The position numbers were made by a program, and so were the translations under genes. The notes beneath the pieces are model-generated. The model worked only from the letters and a program-made list of their open reading frames with translations, was not told the origin of the DNA and made no database searches. 64,000 nt of DNA from positions 1-64,000 of the forward strand of contig JABANP010000120.1 of the NCBI GenBank assembly GCA_013115135.1, read 5' to 3'. Positions 1 through 10,037 of this stretch are shown one piece after another. Within the stretch, counting starts at the first letter, position 1. Each line of letters starts with the position of its first letter. The DNA comes from Perkinsus olseni (Eukaryota > Perkinsozoa > Perkinsida > Perkinsidae).

Positions 1-1024
1 CACATCGCTGAGGCAGAAAGCACGAAGACGTTGGGGGAGATCACCGACGGTACGGCGAAAGCCTCAGCGTGTAACTGGGCTAACCTCGAAAAGAGCAACT
101 CACCGTGCGGTTTTGGGGTCACGACCCGAGCTCACCCATATCCGCAAGCTGTTCGACGAGGCGACGGATAAGCTTTTCGAGCTCGAGCTCAGCACGGAGC
201 TTTCCCACTGGGTCGGCCTCAGCCGAGAAGAACAAGGGCAGAGCCAAGAGATATGGAAGAGAGTTGGGCCGTGGGTGAATAACGAAGCGGCATCCTTGCG
301 GACAAAGCTCTGCGATTTGCTGGGAGTAGAAACGCCTGCAGTGGATGGTTGTGACATGCAGGTCGGCCTCCTTCGGGCCATGCTCCTGGCGACCCAGGAC
401 TGCGACCAGGAGGAAGATGTAGCCCTGCTGGACGAGATACTGCAGCACGGTGGTGTGAACATCGGTATCGAGTCGCCAGTCCACGAAAGTGGCTGGTGGC
501 CTACTACGTCAGAGAGTCACGAGCCTGAGAATAATGAAGGCCTTAGTCACTTCGCAAGCGACTCTTGGCGGAACTATAGCTCCGCCGAGCTGCTGGAGTA
601 CGTTTGGGAGAGTTTGATGGAGTACTACGACAGCGAAGTCGCTAAGGGGTTTATGGAAGACCTGCCATCTCTGCCTCCAAGGGGTATCGTGTCGCGTATT
701 GCAGCAATTGAGAAGAAGAATGGAGGAGTACGAGTGATCGACGATCTGAGAAGAAGTGGAGTGAATGCTCGAGTTGGCACGGAGGAAACAATTCAGTTGC
801 CGGGGGCATCCACGACTGCTCTTATTCTCCAGAGGATTCGCGATGTGATGACAACGGGCTCGGAACATAGTTGGGGAGATGTGGTCTGTATCGAAACAGA
901 TGTGGCGAGTGCCTTTCGGCACATACCCATTCGGCCCGCTGATAGAAAATACTGCGTCAACTGCATAAATACTCCCGGGTGTATCACGACTCGTACACCG
1001 AAAACTCGTACACTTTCATTTCGT

Positions 1025-1065
1025 ACACGACTCGTACACTGAATCATTCAGTGTACGAGTCGTGT
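1025..1065. repeat. 41-nt perfect palindrome inside the TIR element
   Basis: Arms of 20 nt around a single central C (1045) are built from the CTCGTACAC motif and its complement. It lies in the left arm of the 824-bp element and could form a cruciform or hairpin. Confidence 0.9.
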
Positions 1066-1365
1066 CTGAATGCTCGTTCACCCCTTGGATCCGTACACCG
1101 TCGTTTCGTACACTTAAAACTCGTACACATAATACTCGTACACATAAAACTCATACACGTAAAACCCATACACATAAAACTCGTACATCGTCAGCTCGTA
1201 CACGAGCACGACTCGTACACTATGCTGCTTGAGTCGCATTTTTGGGCCGCGCGCTGAGAGCAATGGCGGAGCGAAGGAAGTAAAATTGTCTATAGAGAGC
1301 GAATTGTTTGCGCCACTCTGTTAGTAAATGTTCAATAGTGTGAGTGGTATGGAGGTTAAGGTAAC

Positions 1366-1410
1366 GGGTTATCAATCCAAAGGTCGCGGGTTCGATCCTA
1401 TGTACAGGCT
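1366..1410 (+). other. tRNA-like segment with a B box
   Basis: GGTTAAGG near 1353 and GCGGGTTCGATCC near 1386-1398 look like the D-arm and T-arm of a tRNA. I cannot close the acceptor stem, so this is probably a tRNA-derived relic or an internal pol III promoter of the element rather than a working tRNA. Confidence 0.35.
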
Positions 1411-1470
1411 CGGCACGACAGGGAGGAGATAAACAGTCAAGTAGAGGCGGCAGTGCGCCGGCGGAGCCGC

Positions 1471-1528
1471 GCGAAAATTTAGGCAAGTCGCGGAGCGGCT
1501 CCGCGACTCTGCCTAAAAAAATTTTCGC
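1471..1528. repeat. 58-bp hairpin
   Basis: GCGAAAATTT pairs with AAATTTTCGC and an inner GTCGCGGAGCGGCTCCGCGAC block is self-complementary. The arms match almost throughout. It lies near the middle of the 824-bp element. Confidence 0.85.
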
Positions 1529-3069
1529 AGGTGTACGAAATGACGGTGTACGAGTTGAAAGTGGGTGTGTGTATGAAATGACGGTGTACGAGCATTATGT
1601 GTACGAGTGTTTTGTGTACGGGTATTATGTGTACGAGTATTTTGCGTACGAGTTTTACATGTACGAGTTTTCTGTGTATGAGTTTTCCGTGCACGAGTCC
1701 TCAGTGTACGGGTATTTGGTGTACGAGTCGAAGATTTACGAGTTTTCGAGACATGAGTCGAAAATGTACGAGTTTTCGGTGTACGAGTCGTGAACATCCC
1801 ATACTCCCTCGGGTCCAAGGTTGGTAGCCCATAGACGGCTACCCTTCGGCCTCCGGAGCTCACCGCTGCTCTGGGTGAGGCCTTGCGCGTCGGAAGCGAG
1901 GCTCGCCAAACGCATATTCGCTCAGTGCGACAATCGCGCAGAAGGCCTTCAGCTCTACATCGACGACCGCAATTACTTCTGCTTGCGGGTGCATGCTGCT
2001 CGTCGTTTAGTTGGGCTCCTTCTCTTGGATGCGGTACTCGGCATACAGGACTCTTACGAGAAGATACGGGTGTCGGAGTTCCCGGTGATCTTGGGCTTCC
2101 AGTGGGACCTGCGCGATAACACGGTCGGTATAGCCAAGGGGAAAGCGGAGGCTATTGTTAGCGATATCGAGCGAATCCTAGCGGCTGCTAGCGAGCAGTC
2201 GAAGGTACCGGTTCCCCTATTAAAGACGGTGACGGGTCGTCTATCGTGGGCTTGCCATGTAGCCAAACTACTCAAGCCCCGATTACGTAGCCTTTACGCT
2301 TGCAAGGCAGTCGCCGAGAGGCTCGATTGCCGTACGATCGCTCTGAGTGAGGAGGCCAAGTCCGACTTAGACTTTTTCCGCGCGGTTCTGCGAGAAGAGT
2401 TGAGCGACACAGAGGCCACCGATTTGTATCCAAAGGGTTCTAGTCTCGCAAGGATCCCAGCAAGTTTCCTCTTGGGATGGGGGTCTAAACTTGGCAGGGT
2501 TCCTCACGAGTCTGATGTCTCGGTTATCGTCTCGGATGCGTCTACTTCTGGGCTCGGGGGTCTGGTGATAGGCGAAGGCAAAGCTTATTGGTACCGACTG
2601 GATCTGGGGACCCCGAGCTCGTCCGCTGTCAGCCAATTCGTGGAGCCGTCTAACTGGGACTCATGGGAGTCTTCTGACATATGCTCGCTGGAGTTGTTCG
2701 CGGTACTGTGTGGCTGCACGGTGGCTTCAGCAGACAGGCCAGTTGTCATACTATGTGACAACGTTTCGGCTGTTGCAGCTGTCAACAAGCTGTCCGCCAA
2801 GTCACCGAAAATGAATAGGCTACTCAGGAACCTCGCCAAGGCCTGGGGGTACAGCCGAGGACTCCGTGCGTATCATTTGCCCACGCAGGACAATTGGTTG
2901 GCCGATAGCTTGTCGAGGGAGAGTCTGCGGCAGGTTAAAGAGTATCTGAATGGAGCGTGCATGAGCCAGATTGATATGCAGACGGTAATTACCAACTTGA
3001 AGATGCTATACTGTGAGGAGCCGTAGGCAGCAGCTCGAAGCCGAGACGGGAGCATTCCGTGATCCCTGA

Positions 3070-4485
3070 GTGTGCCCTGCTCTGTTTCTGACACCATTGG
3101 ATGATTGCGTTGAGCCTATCGGTACGCACCTCGAACTTCGCAGGAGGAGGTTACATACGGCTGCCGCTTACAGCTCGTTTTACCTAGCTGAACTCACCAG
3201 TAAGCTGCCACTCTCAATGCCTCCGCCTGCGTGGGTTGTCGAACTGCTCCACGATAAACGCCGTGTTTACGAGATAAGGCGGTGCCGGTGGGATGTTGGC
3301 AGAACTCCTGGACCGTATGACAATAGCAGTCCGTACCAACCCTATCGTAGGCAGCAGCTGCCAGCGAATGCTGGAAGTACCCTCCATTTCCACTCGATCG
3401 TGAGCGACCAAACCCCCCGGTATGGTCAAATCTGTCACCGCGATTGCAGTCACGGGGAGAAGGCTCTTCAACCTGTGGCTGCCTGTCAGAGCCGCAGATA
3501 TGGTGAAGAAGACGCTATCCTACTGCTAGCCCATTCTCGGGCAGCGTCAACGAACGCGTCGTACGACTCTGTGAGACGCGGGTACGATCAGTTTGTGGCA
3601 AATGAACAAGATCGATATTCCGAGTGCGACCCCTTCCCACTCGATATGCTGATGTTGGCAAGATATGCTGCTTACCTTGTTGACGTAAGGTGCGAACGTC
3701 CGGAGAAGCCCTACAAGACCTCAACAATTCTGCAGTACATACGTGTGCTTCTCACGCTGAACAAGATGCATCCGCGTGCCCGGCCTTTCACTGTACAAGA
3801 AGCCGAAATCCTACGGATGGTGCGGGCAGCGACTGTCAGAGCAAGAGGGAAGACGCCCGTAAAGCGGGCCTGCACAATGACCGCAGCTCAGCTCCGCAGA
3901 ATCTCCTACACCGTCCCGCCTTCTGGAAGGCGTCCCAGCACAGTAGCTCTCCTCCTAGGGGTCTCCGCTCTACTGAGGATTCGCGAAATAGCTGAGCTCC
4001 GACGGGATGATGTGAGATTTGCGCCGAATGGCATGTCGTTGCGTATTCGGATCAAATGGAGCAAGACTGACCCCGGGCGGGCTGGTTCTCTGCTCCACGT
4101 GGGATGTGCATGTTCGCCGGCGACTACGCTGAGGAGACGTAGCGACCCATGGTGTCCTATTCATCGGCTGAAGCAATTGCTCGACGACGCGGATGATTCA
4201 GCTCCGTACGCACCTCTTTTCAAAGCGACATACGATCAGCTTTGTGACGACATCAAAGCCCTCGTCAGTCTGGCAACGGGCCTCCAGGAGGGTTGCACCA
4301 CGCATAGCATGCGCAGAACCGGGGTGGTGTTGCTGCATGACGCCGGCTTCGACGACGTCCAGATAGCCGAGTATGGAAGATGGGTCGACACACGTATGGT
4401 GCGTGAGATCTATAGGAGGAGTAGGACAGGCCTAGAGGAAGAGCAAGGGACTTACGCTGAGCGAATGATGAGAGCAATGCATTGA
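3070..4485 (+). CDS. Tyrosine recombinase of the YR retrotransposon
   Basis: This recombinase would integrate the circular DNA copy of the element. The C-terminal catalytic domain is complete: Arg in LLRIREIAELRRDD, Lys in WSKTD, the HxxR box in HSMRRTG, then GRWVDTRMVREIY with the Trp and the nucleophile Tyr. The N-terminal part (SYDSVRRGYDQF through YIRVLLTL) fits the helical core-binding domain. The frame is open for 471 codons from a non-ATG codon, so the start is uncertain; it may be made by overlap with, or readthrough of, the upstream RT-RNase H frame, which ends 43 bp before. No internal damage is visible. Confidence 0.85.
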   Translation: MCPALFLTPLDDCVEPIGTHLELRRRRLHTAAAYSSFYLAELTSKLPLSMPPPAWVVELLHDKRRVYEIRRCRWDVGRTPGPYDNSSPYQPYRRQQLPANAGSTLHFHSIVSDQTPRYGQICHRDCSHGEKALQPVAACQSRRYGEEDAILLLAHSRAASTNASYDSVRRGYDQFVANEQDRYSECDPFPLDMLMLARYAAYLVDVRCERPEKPYKTSTILQYIRVLLTLNKMHPRARPFTVQEAEILRMVRAATVRARGKTPVKRACTMTAAQLRRISYTVPPSGRRPSTVALLLGVSALLRIREIAELRRDDVRFAPNGMSLRIRIKWSKTDPGRAGSLLHVGCACSPATTLRRRSDPWCPIHRLKQLLDDADDSAPYAPLFKATYDQLCDDIKALVSLATGLQEGCTTHSMRRTGVVLLHDAGFDDVQIAEYGRWVDTRMVREIYRRSRTGLEEEQGTYAERMMRAMH

Positions 4486-4643
4486 GGACCCGCGTGACAT
4501 TCCGCCGCTGAAGTTGTACTGTGTGTGACAGAGTTTCGCCATTTTTGAAGTGATGATCCTTGTGTTGCTTAGTCTATATCAGGGCTGAGATGGGCGCATC
4601 GAACGCCGCTCGGAGAGAACGTCCGAAGAGTGTGGTAAGGATG

Positions 4644-4817
4644 GGGAGATGTCTAACGATGGTGAACAGTTCACCGTGAACTTGATTTACCAACTCAACC
4701 GCAATAACGGTGTGACACTATCGTAAGACATGGACAGCACCAATGCCTCGACCATTGATCGGATAACAAGCATTCAAACATTGAGTGCTATCCCCTTCCC
4801 ACACTCCCGTACCATGG
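4644..4817 (+). repeat. Split direct repeat B1 of YR element 1
   Basis: This 174-bp block is repeated at 5029-5202 with no indels and about two substitutions. It follows the recombinase gene, as B1 does in split-direct-repeat elements. Confidence 0.85.
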
Positions 4818-5028
4818 ATTTTTATTGTTAGCGGAGAGAATTGCAGCGATAGTAAAAACACGCAGGACGAGAGTGTGTGCGTGCGCAAGCTTTGTGACAT
4901 CATGAGACCGCACAGCGAAGAAACGCCGTCGCTGTTCATGCGTTCAGAGACATGGTGTTACTTAGTGAGTGGCTAAAAACGCAGCACAGTGGCGCTCATG
5001 CTGTCAGATTTTTTTTTAATCCTAGGTA
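4818..5028 (+). repeat. Presumed A2 segment between the B repeats
   Basis: The 211 bp between the two 174-bp repeats occupies the place of A2 in the A1-ORF-B1-A2-B2 plan. Its partner A1 would be upstream of position 1, so identity cannot be checked here. It contains a T9 run near 5009-5017. Confidence 0.5.
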
Positions 5029-5202
5029 GGGAGATGTCTAACGATGGTGAACAGTTCACCGTGAACTTGATTTACCAACTCAACCGCAATAACGGTGTGG
5101 CACTATCGTAAGACATGGACAGCACCAATGCCTCGACCATTGATCGGATAACAAGCATTCAAGCATTGAGTGCTATCCCCTTCCCACACTCCCGTACCAT
5201 GG
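5029..5202 (+). repeat. Split direct repeat B2 of YR element 1
   Basis: This is the second copy of the 174-bp repeat and marks the right end of the element, a few bases before the tRNA-Pro at 5212. Confidence 0.85.
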
Positions 5203-5211
5203 GTTTTTAGT

Positions 5212-5374
5212 GGCTGTGTGGTCTAGTGGTATGATTCTCGCTTCGGGTGCGAGAGGTTCTCATCTTCGCTTTTTTTAGGCCTCTCTTTCGGTCAAAAAAA
5301 GCTTACTTATGGTCTACGGGTCAGAATGTCGCTAAGACGGCGAGAGGTCTCGAGTCCGATGCTCGACTCAGCCC
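5212..5374 (+). pseudogene. tRNA-Pro (CGG) split by a ~94-bp insertion
   Basis: The 5' half (acceptor, D-arm and anticodon arm with CGG) runs to about 5256. Foreign sequence follows, and the T-arm and acceptor resume at about 5348-5374. The insert ends in a second copy of GGCGAGAGGT, so it may have arisen by recombination with a related tRNA-like sequence; the same AAAGCTTAC leader occurs at 12412 and 26588. Confidence 0.6.
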
Positions 5375-5474
5375 GCGATTAGCTGTCTTGCTGCTGAGCT
5401 CTACCTATATAGTAGACGGGCATTTAAGATCACGGAGCTCACCGGGATCACGGAATGAGATGTCTCTTCAGCCT

Positions 5475-5548
5475 GCTGGAATGGTCTACTTGGTTATGAC
5501 GACTGCCTAACACGCAATAGGTCCCGAGTTCGACTCTCGGTTCCAGTA
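5475..5548 (+). tRNA. tRNA-Val (AAC)
   Basis: The 7-bp acceptor stem GCTGGAA/TTCCAGT (G-U end pair), the D-loop AGTTGGTTATG, the anticodon loop CTAACAC and the T-arm CCGAG-TTCGACT-CTCGG are all present. One anticodon-stem pair is weakened (GCAAT in place of GCAGT). Confidence 0.75.
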
Positions 5549-5677
5549 TTGCACCATCATTCGAAATATGCATTAGATCATGCGTCGAGTTGGAGTTGCT
5601 ACGGCGTCTTCGGAGGCGCGCGGCTTCTAGCGACAGACACAGAAGCGCGCAAGCTTCCTCTATGAATTATTTTTTGT

Positions 5678-5749
5678 GGGTGTGTGGTCTAGTGGTAAGA
5701 TTCTCGCTTAGGGTGCGGGAGGTCTCGAGTGCGATTCTCGACTCAGCCC
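5678..5749 (+). tRNA. tRNA-Pro-like (AGG)
   Basis: A Pro-type cloverleaf with anticodon loop TTAGGGT (AGG). The acceptor start is GGGTGTG rather than GGCTGTG, and the T-loop begins TGC rather than TTC, so function is doubtful. Confidence 0.55.
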
Positions 5750-6440
5750 ACGATTAGGTGTCTTGCTGCTGAGCACGGCCTTTAAAGCATCGTTGCACAC
5801 GATCGCACATTCACCCGCCGTCGATGTCCCCGAAGCTGCTGTCCCATGCACAGCACTCTTCCATAACATATTCTTCGGTGACACCGTTGGGAACGGACAT
5901 CGACGGCTCCCTTGGTAGCCCCTCTGGGCTTGGGGGTCTACTTTAACAGATCACCAGTGTATAATAGTAAATGGTTTGTTACCTAGGAGAGTTGGGTAGT
6001 TGGTTCGGTGAAAGATGTTGGCGTACTATACCGCTGCTGCCAGCAGCCTGCTGGCATACCGCCCACAGCGACGATCAGTAGCCAACGAACTCGGAGATCC
6101 CTGACTGGCCCGAGTTCCGCACCCTGCTGACAGCGTCAGGCCAACAATGCTGCACTTCGAGCCCAGGCCTTCGACTGTCAGCGAAAGGGTGTCTTTCCCG
6201 AACCGCCCATGTTGACCGCGACAGCACCATGCGTATTGTAAGCATGCTGTGCTGCACCTGAACAGCGATGATCGATCGCTGTACATCCTCCGCGGCGCAA
6301 CATAGGCCTCCTAGATAACATGGGATGAGGAGGGATGGGTAAAATCGTGGAGGCACTCAGGTCTCGTCCCCATAAGTTCCCTCCCAATCGCGATCGCGCG
6401 CGCCTCGCTTTAAACTCGCCCAATAAATTGACCGGTCAAA
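5750..6440. other. Unique segment interrupting the tRNA array
   Basis: After about 30 bp of array spacer, the sequence departs from the repeat at about 5780 and returns at about 6440 (ATATAGTACACGGGCATTTA). I see no supported gene in the roughly 660 bp between; the short frames on the minus strand show no recognisable motif. It looks like a remnant insertion. Confidence 0.4.
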
Positions 6441-6507
6441 TATAGTACACGGGCATTTAAGATCACGGAGCTCACCGGGACCACGGAATGAGATGTCCCT
6501 CCAGCTT

Positions 6508-6581
6508 GCTGGAATGGTCTAGTTGGTTATGACGACTGCCTAACACGCAGTAGGTCCCGAGTTCGACTCTCGGTTCCAGTA
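6508..6581 (+). tRNA. tRNA-Val (AAC)
   Basis: A complete cloverleaf with all stems paired. A TTTT run at 6621-6624, about 40 nt downstream, is the first possible pol III terminator. Confidence 0.85.
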
Positions 6582-6710
6582 TTGCACCATCATTCGAAAT
6601 ATGCGTTAGATCATGCGCCGTTTTGGAGTTGCTACCGCGTCTTCGAATGCGGACGGTTTCTAGCGACTGCTCCTGGGGCACCGAAGCCCCTGCTACATAC
6701 ACGCCGGTGT

Positions 6711-6782
6711 GGCTGTGTGGCCTAGTGGTATGATTCTCGCTTTGGGTGCGAGAGGTCTCGAGTCCGATTCTCAACTCAACCC
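6711..6782 (+). tRNA. tRNA-Pro (TGG)
   Basis: The anticodon loop TTTGGGT gives UGG. The acceptor 3' strand reads CTCAACC (one mismatch) and the T-loop starts TCC instead of TTC, so it may be impaired. Confidence 0.6.
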
Positions 6783-6882
6783 GCGATCAGCTGTCTTGCT
6801 GCTGAGCTCTACCTATATAGTAGACGGGCATTTAAGATCACGGAGCTCACCGGGACCACGGAATGAGATGTCTCTTCAGCTT

Positions 6883-6956
6883 GCTGGAATGGTCTAGTTG
6901 GTTATGACGACTGCCTCACACGCAGTAGGTCCCGAGTTCGACTCTCGGTTTCAGTA
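6883..6956 (+). tRNA. tRNA-Val (CAC)
   Basis: The anticodon loop CTCACAC gives CAC. The acceptor 3' strand TTTCAGT has one change that leaves a G-U pair. No TTTT occurs until 7078-7082, just before the next tRNA-Pro. Confidence 0.75.
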
Positions 6957-7084
6957 TTGCACCATCATTCGAAATATGCATTAGATCATGCGCCGAGATG
7001 GAGTTGCTACGGCATCTTCGGAGGCGCACGGCTTCTAGCGACAGACACTGAAGCGCGCAAGCTTCCTCTATGAATTGTTTTTGT

Positions 7085-7156
7085 GGCTGTGTGGCCTAGT
7101 GGTATGATTCTCGCTTCGGGTGCGAGAGGTCTCGAGTCCGATTCTCAACTCAGTCC
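7085..7156 (+). tRNA. tRNA-Pro (CGG)
   Basis: The body closely matches eukaryotic tRNA-Pro, including ATTCTCGCTTCGGGTGCGAG. The T-loop has TCC for TTC and there is a T-stem mismatch (CTCAA). Confidence 0.65.
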
Positions 7157-7256
7157 GCGATCAGCTGTCTTGCTGCTGAGCTCTACCTATATAGTAGACG
7201 GGCATTTAAGATGACGGAGCTCACCGGGACCACGGAATGAGATGTCACTTCAGCTT

Positions 7257-7330
7257 GCTGGAATGGTCTAGTTGGTTATGACGATTGCCTAACACGCAGT
7301 AGGTCCCGAGTTCGGTTCTCGGTTCTAGTA
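7257..7330 (+). tRNA. tRNA-Val (AAC)
   Basis: Complete cloverleaf. One acceptor change (TTCTAGT) leaves a G-U pair. The first downstream T4 run is at 7370-7373. Confidence 0.8.
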
Positions 7331-7459
7331 TTGCACCATCATTCGAAATATGCGTCAGATCATGCGCCGTTTTGGAGTTGCTACCGCGTCTTCGAATGCG
7401 GACGGTTTCTAGCGACTGCTCCTGGGGCACCGAAGCCCCTGCTACGTACTCGCCGTTAT

Positions 7460-7531
7460 GGCTGTGTGGTCTAGTGGTATGATTCTCGCTTCGGGTGCGA
7501 GAGGTTTCGAGATCGATTTTCGACTCAGCCC
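7460..7531 (+). tRNA. tRNA-Pro-like (CGG)
   Basis: The anticodon arm is intact (CGG), but the T-loop reads ATCGATT and the T-stem is altered, which damages the B box. Confidence 0.55.
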
Positions 7532-7631
7532 GCGATTAGGTGTCTTGCTGCTGAGCACGGCCTATATAGTAGACAGGCATTCAAGACCACGGAGCTCACC
7601 GGGACCACGGAATGAGATGTCACTTCAGCTT

Positions 7632-7705
7632 GCTGGAATGGTCTAGTTGGTTATGACGATTGCCTAACACGCAGTAGGTCCCGAGTTCGATTCTCGGTTC
7701 CAGTA
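7632..7705 (+). tRNA. tRNA-Val (AAC)
   Basis: Complete cloverleaf with canonical T-loop TTCGATT and acceptor GCTGGAA/TTCCAGT. Confidence 0.85.
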
Positions 7706-7834
7706 TTGCACCATCATTCGAAATATGCGTCAGATCATGCGCCGTTTTGGAGTTGCTACCGCGTCTTCGAATGCGGACGGTTTCTAGCGACAGACACATA
7801 AGCGCGCAAGCTTCCTCTGTGAATTGTTTTTTGT

Positions 7835-7906
7835 GGCTGTGTGGTATAGTGCTATGATTCTCGCTTCGGGTGCGAGAGGTCTCGAGTCCGATTCTCGACT
7901 CAGCCC
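7835..7906 (+). tRNA. tRNA-Pro-like (CGG), altered D-loop
   Basis: The anticodon arm is intact, but the D-loop reads ATAGTGCTATG, losing the invariant GG pair, and the T-loop has TCC. The array breaks off about 10 bp later. Confidence 0.5.
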
Positions 7907-8051
7907 GCGATCAGCTGTCTTGTTGGGAAAGCTAAAAGGAAACTGACTCATGCCGATGGTAACGCAACCTAGTAGTGAATACAGCATGCACAGGGCATTC
8001 AAATACATGTCTCAGACTTCCCAGCGGGGGAATGGTAGTCTAGTTCGCGCT
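7907..8051. other. Left junction of the KDZ-like insertion
   Basis: The array spacer continues to about 7921 (CTGTCTTG) and then leaves the repeat consensus. The following ~130 bp is presumably the 3' untranslated end of the inverted KDZ-like element. No terminal repeat could be recognised with confidence. Confidence 0.4.
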
Positions 8052-10037
8052 TTATTGCGCCTGAGAGCGAACCCACTCGTTGTAGTCACCGTGCGCAGTC
8101 GGACAGTACCAACCGGCGGAGCGACCCTGAATCCTTGGCTTTTTGTGCCCCGTAGCCGCCGACCGCTCCTGTTTGCACAGTGTACAATGCAGTCGTTTGC
8201 GGATCATCAGCTGACCATCAGTGGCAGTAGGCTTCACCGTGGTGCACCTAGCCTCTGAGTCTAACTCTTTCTGGTCGTCTTGCGTCTCTGCCGTAACATC
8301 AAGCTCGTCATTGCCCTCAACATTGGATGACGCAGCCTTTATACAACCTGCGGCACGCCCACGATTACGTTGACCGGCTGACTTTGTAGCCTTGATCTCA
8401 AGGAAGCGTTGCATCTGCCCAGATTTTCTCCACTCGTCGAATGGTCCATCGTGAACCGGACAGTACCATGGGCCTATTACAGAGCGCCCCTCGTAGATGA
8501 TGTTTGGCCTGCAATGGGTACCTAAACGGTCCCGTATTCCGTTCATCCGCAATTGTTATTCATGTTGGATGCGCGCCCTACCTTTTCTCGGCTGTTTACA
8601 TAGTCCGCATTTTGGCCCAAAATTTTTGGGCCTGAAGATACCGTTTCGCCTGGCATTTGCTTCTTGTCTGGGACGGACGTAGGAGGTGGAGGCGGAACGA
8701 GTGGCCTGAGCGGTAACCGAGGAGCCGTGGCCTGGCTTGGCTCAGCTGGGGTAATAGGCTTCGTACCAGACGAAAGTACATTCTCCATGTGGGTACGACG
8801 AGCAGCCGTGACCCTGTCGGGAACCCGGGCTACTGCTGAGGCCAATTCTGCCTTTCGCTTTGTTATATACTGTTCTATATGCAGTCGTGAGGGTATCCAG
8901 TAAAGGGGTAGCTGGAGTCTCATTTTTGTTCAAGAAACCACATGTAGTACTGCTTATGTACCTCGTCGGCATTCTGTTCGCCGTACTGCTCTATGAGGCC
9001 GTCGATCTTGACGCGCATCTGTAATGTATATCGCTCCGGCGGCACCTTGTCCAAGAAGTTGGTATTGCGACCAAACATCCGCAGTTTGGATATACGGCGG
9101 GCAGTACTGGAGTTACCGGTCCGCTGCAGATGGCGCTCTCGTCGGACTACGTCGTTATTGTCATGCTCGACGTCAAGGATCTCTATCACTCTATCGATTG
9201 AAAGCTCCGTAGCATCCATTTCGAACCCATGGATATCTTCGCTGGCTGCCACCGTCTCAGCTGGGCTTCCTTTCCTGGCCTCATGCAATTCCGCTTCGAG
9301 CAGTTCCTTCCGGAGCGCAGCTGTGTACTCCAGAGCGAAACTTTCCCCTAACATCAAGCTGTCAGAAGGACTCAGCTTATTGGCCTCTTACCCGTTTCTG
9401 CGGCATTGAGAACAAGATGCGGATACAGGCCCCCCTCGGTATTCGAGGTATGGCGCAGTCGTTGAAGAATATCGTTGTCAAGAAGGGGGTACACGTTCTT
9501 GACCCCGTCAACTTTCCTCCTGGTTTTTCGGTTATGACGCGTTATTCCATCGATGACCAGTGCTTGTGTCGCAATATCCCCCACGTTCGATCCACTCAAG
9601 TAACTAGCCTGCAGACCGTGTATCCCCTCCAACTGGCTGCTTCCGCGGTAACACTTGTATGACATCAAGGGGGCCTCTTTTTTCCCTTGGAAGTGGACGA
9701 TGCCTGCCTCTTCATACAAAGGGATACCCTCGGGATCGCTCAGGCATCCCCCCCGTACGTGGTGCATCTGGTTCTTCAGACATCTCTCGAAGCCATCCGG
9801 ACCAGGTGGAAGAAGCATCTCACCTTCCCAAACGACATTTCGCGCGCTGTCTACGACACTCATAATTCGAGCCTCCAGCTCCTGTTTTTCCGGGATTTGC
9901 CTTCTGACGAACCGGTAGAGCAACCCAGGATTTTTCTTCAATTTGTTTGCCGCTTCGCTTGGGTCAGCGAAGCCAAACGCCACCATTATGGCTTCGATCA
10001 GAAGCCGCATATCTTCTTCATTCACTTTAAACAGCGC

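Larger units (their letters stand above)
977..1800. mobile_element. 824-bp non-autonomous inverted-repeat element with 8-bp target duplication
   Basis: The flanks carry the direct duplication ATACTCCC (969-976 and 1801-1808). The ends are inverted: 985-1011 is perfectly complementary to 1766-1792 (27 bp, beginning CACGACTCGTACACCG), preceded by a partly matching GGG end. Both arms (about 985-1215 and 1515-1792) are built from degenerate copies of CTCGTACAC and its complement GTGTACGAG. The middle has a 58-bp hairpin and a tRNA-like B box. No transposase is encoded. An 8-bp duplication is typical of the hAT superfamily, but the termini do not resemble the hAT found at 23474, so the superfamily is unassigned. 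Confidence 0.85.
113..3026 (+). pseudogene. Reverse transcriptase-RNase H, split by an insertion
   Basis: The N-terminal part (113-976) ends in RT motifs RVIDDLRRSGVN and motif A IETDVASAFRHIP. The C-terminal part (about 1803-3026) resumes with LPFGLRSSPLLW (motif B) and the catalytic LYIDD (about 1952-1966). An RNase H domain follows, with acidic residues in VSDAS, SLELFA, LCDN and DNWLADSLSR. The two parts are separated by an 824-bp element at 977-1800. The frames match across the 8-bp target duplication, so the gene was intact before insertion. The first codon is non-ATG and the true start is not determined. It would copy the element's RNA into DNA. Its recombinase partner follows after a 43-bp gap. 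Confidence 0.85.
1..5205 (+). mobile_element. YR (DIRS/Ngaro-type) retrotransposon, left end outside window
   Basis: The element holds, in order, a reverse transcriptase plus RNase H frame (113-3026, interrupted), a tyrosine recombinase frame (3070-4485), and a 3' block of two 174-bp direct repeats (4644-4817 and 5029-5202) separated by 211 bp. RT/RH followed by a tyrosine recombinase instead of a DDE integrase is diagnostic of DIRS-like elements. The 3' repeat layout matches the B1-A2-B2 part of split direct repeats in Ngaro/PAT-type members; the matching A1 would lie left of position 1. The right end abuts the first tRNA-Pro of the array. Confidence 0.85.

Noticed and set aside
6026..6423. 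Overlapping minus-strand frames within the array
   Set aside because: Three frames overlap the same DNA with no motif or codon preference; probably chance.
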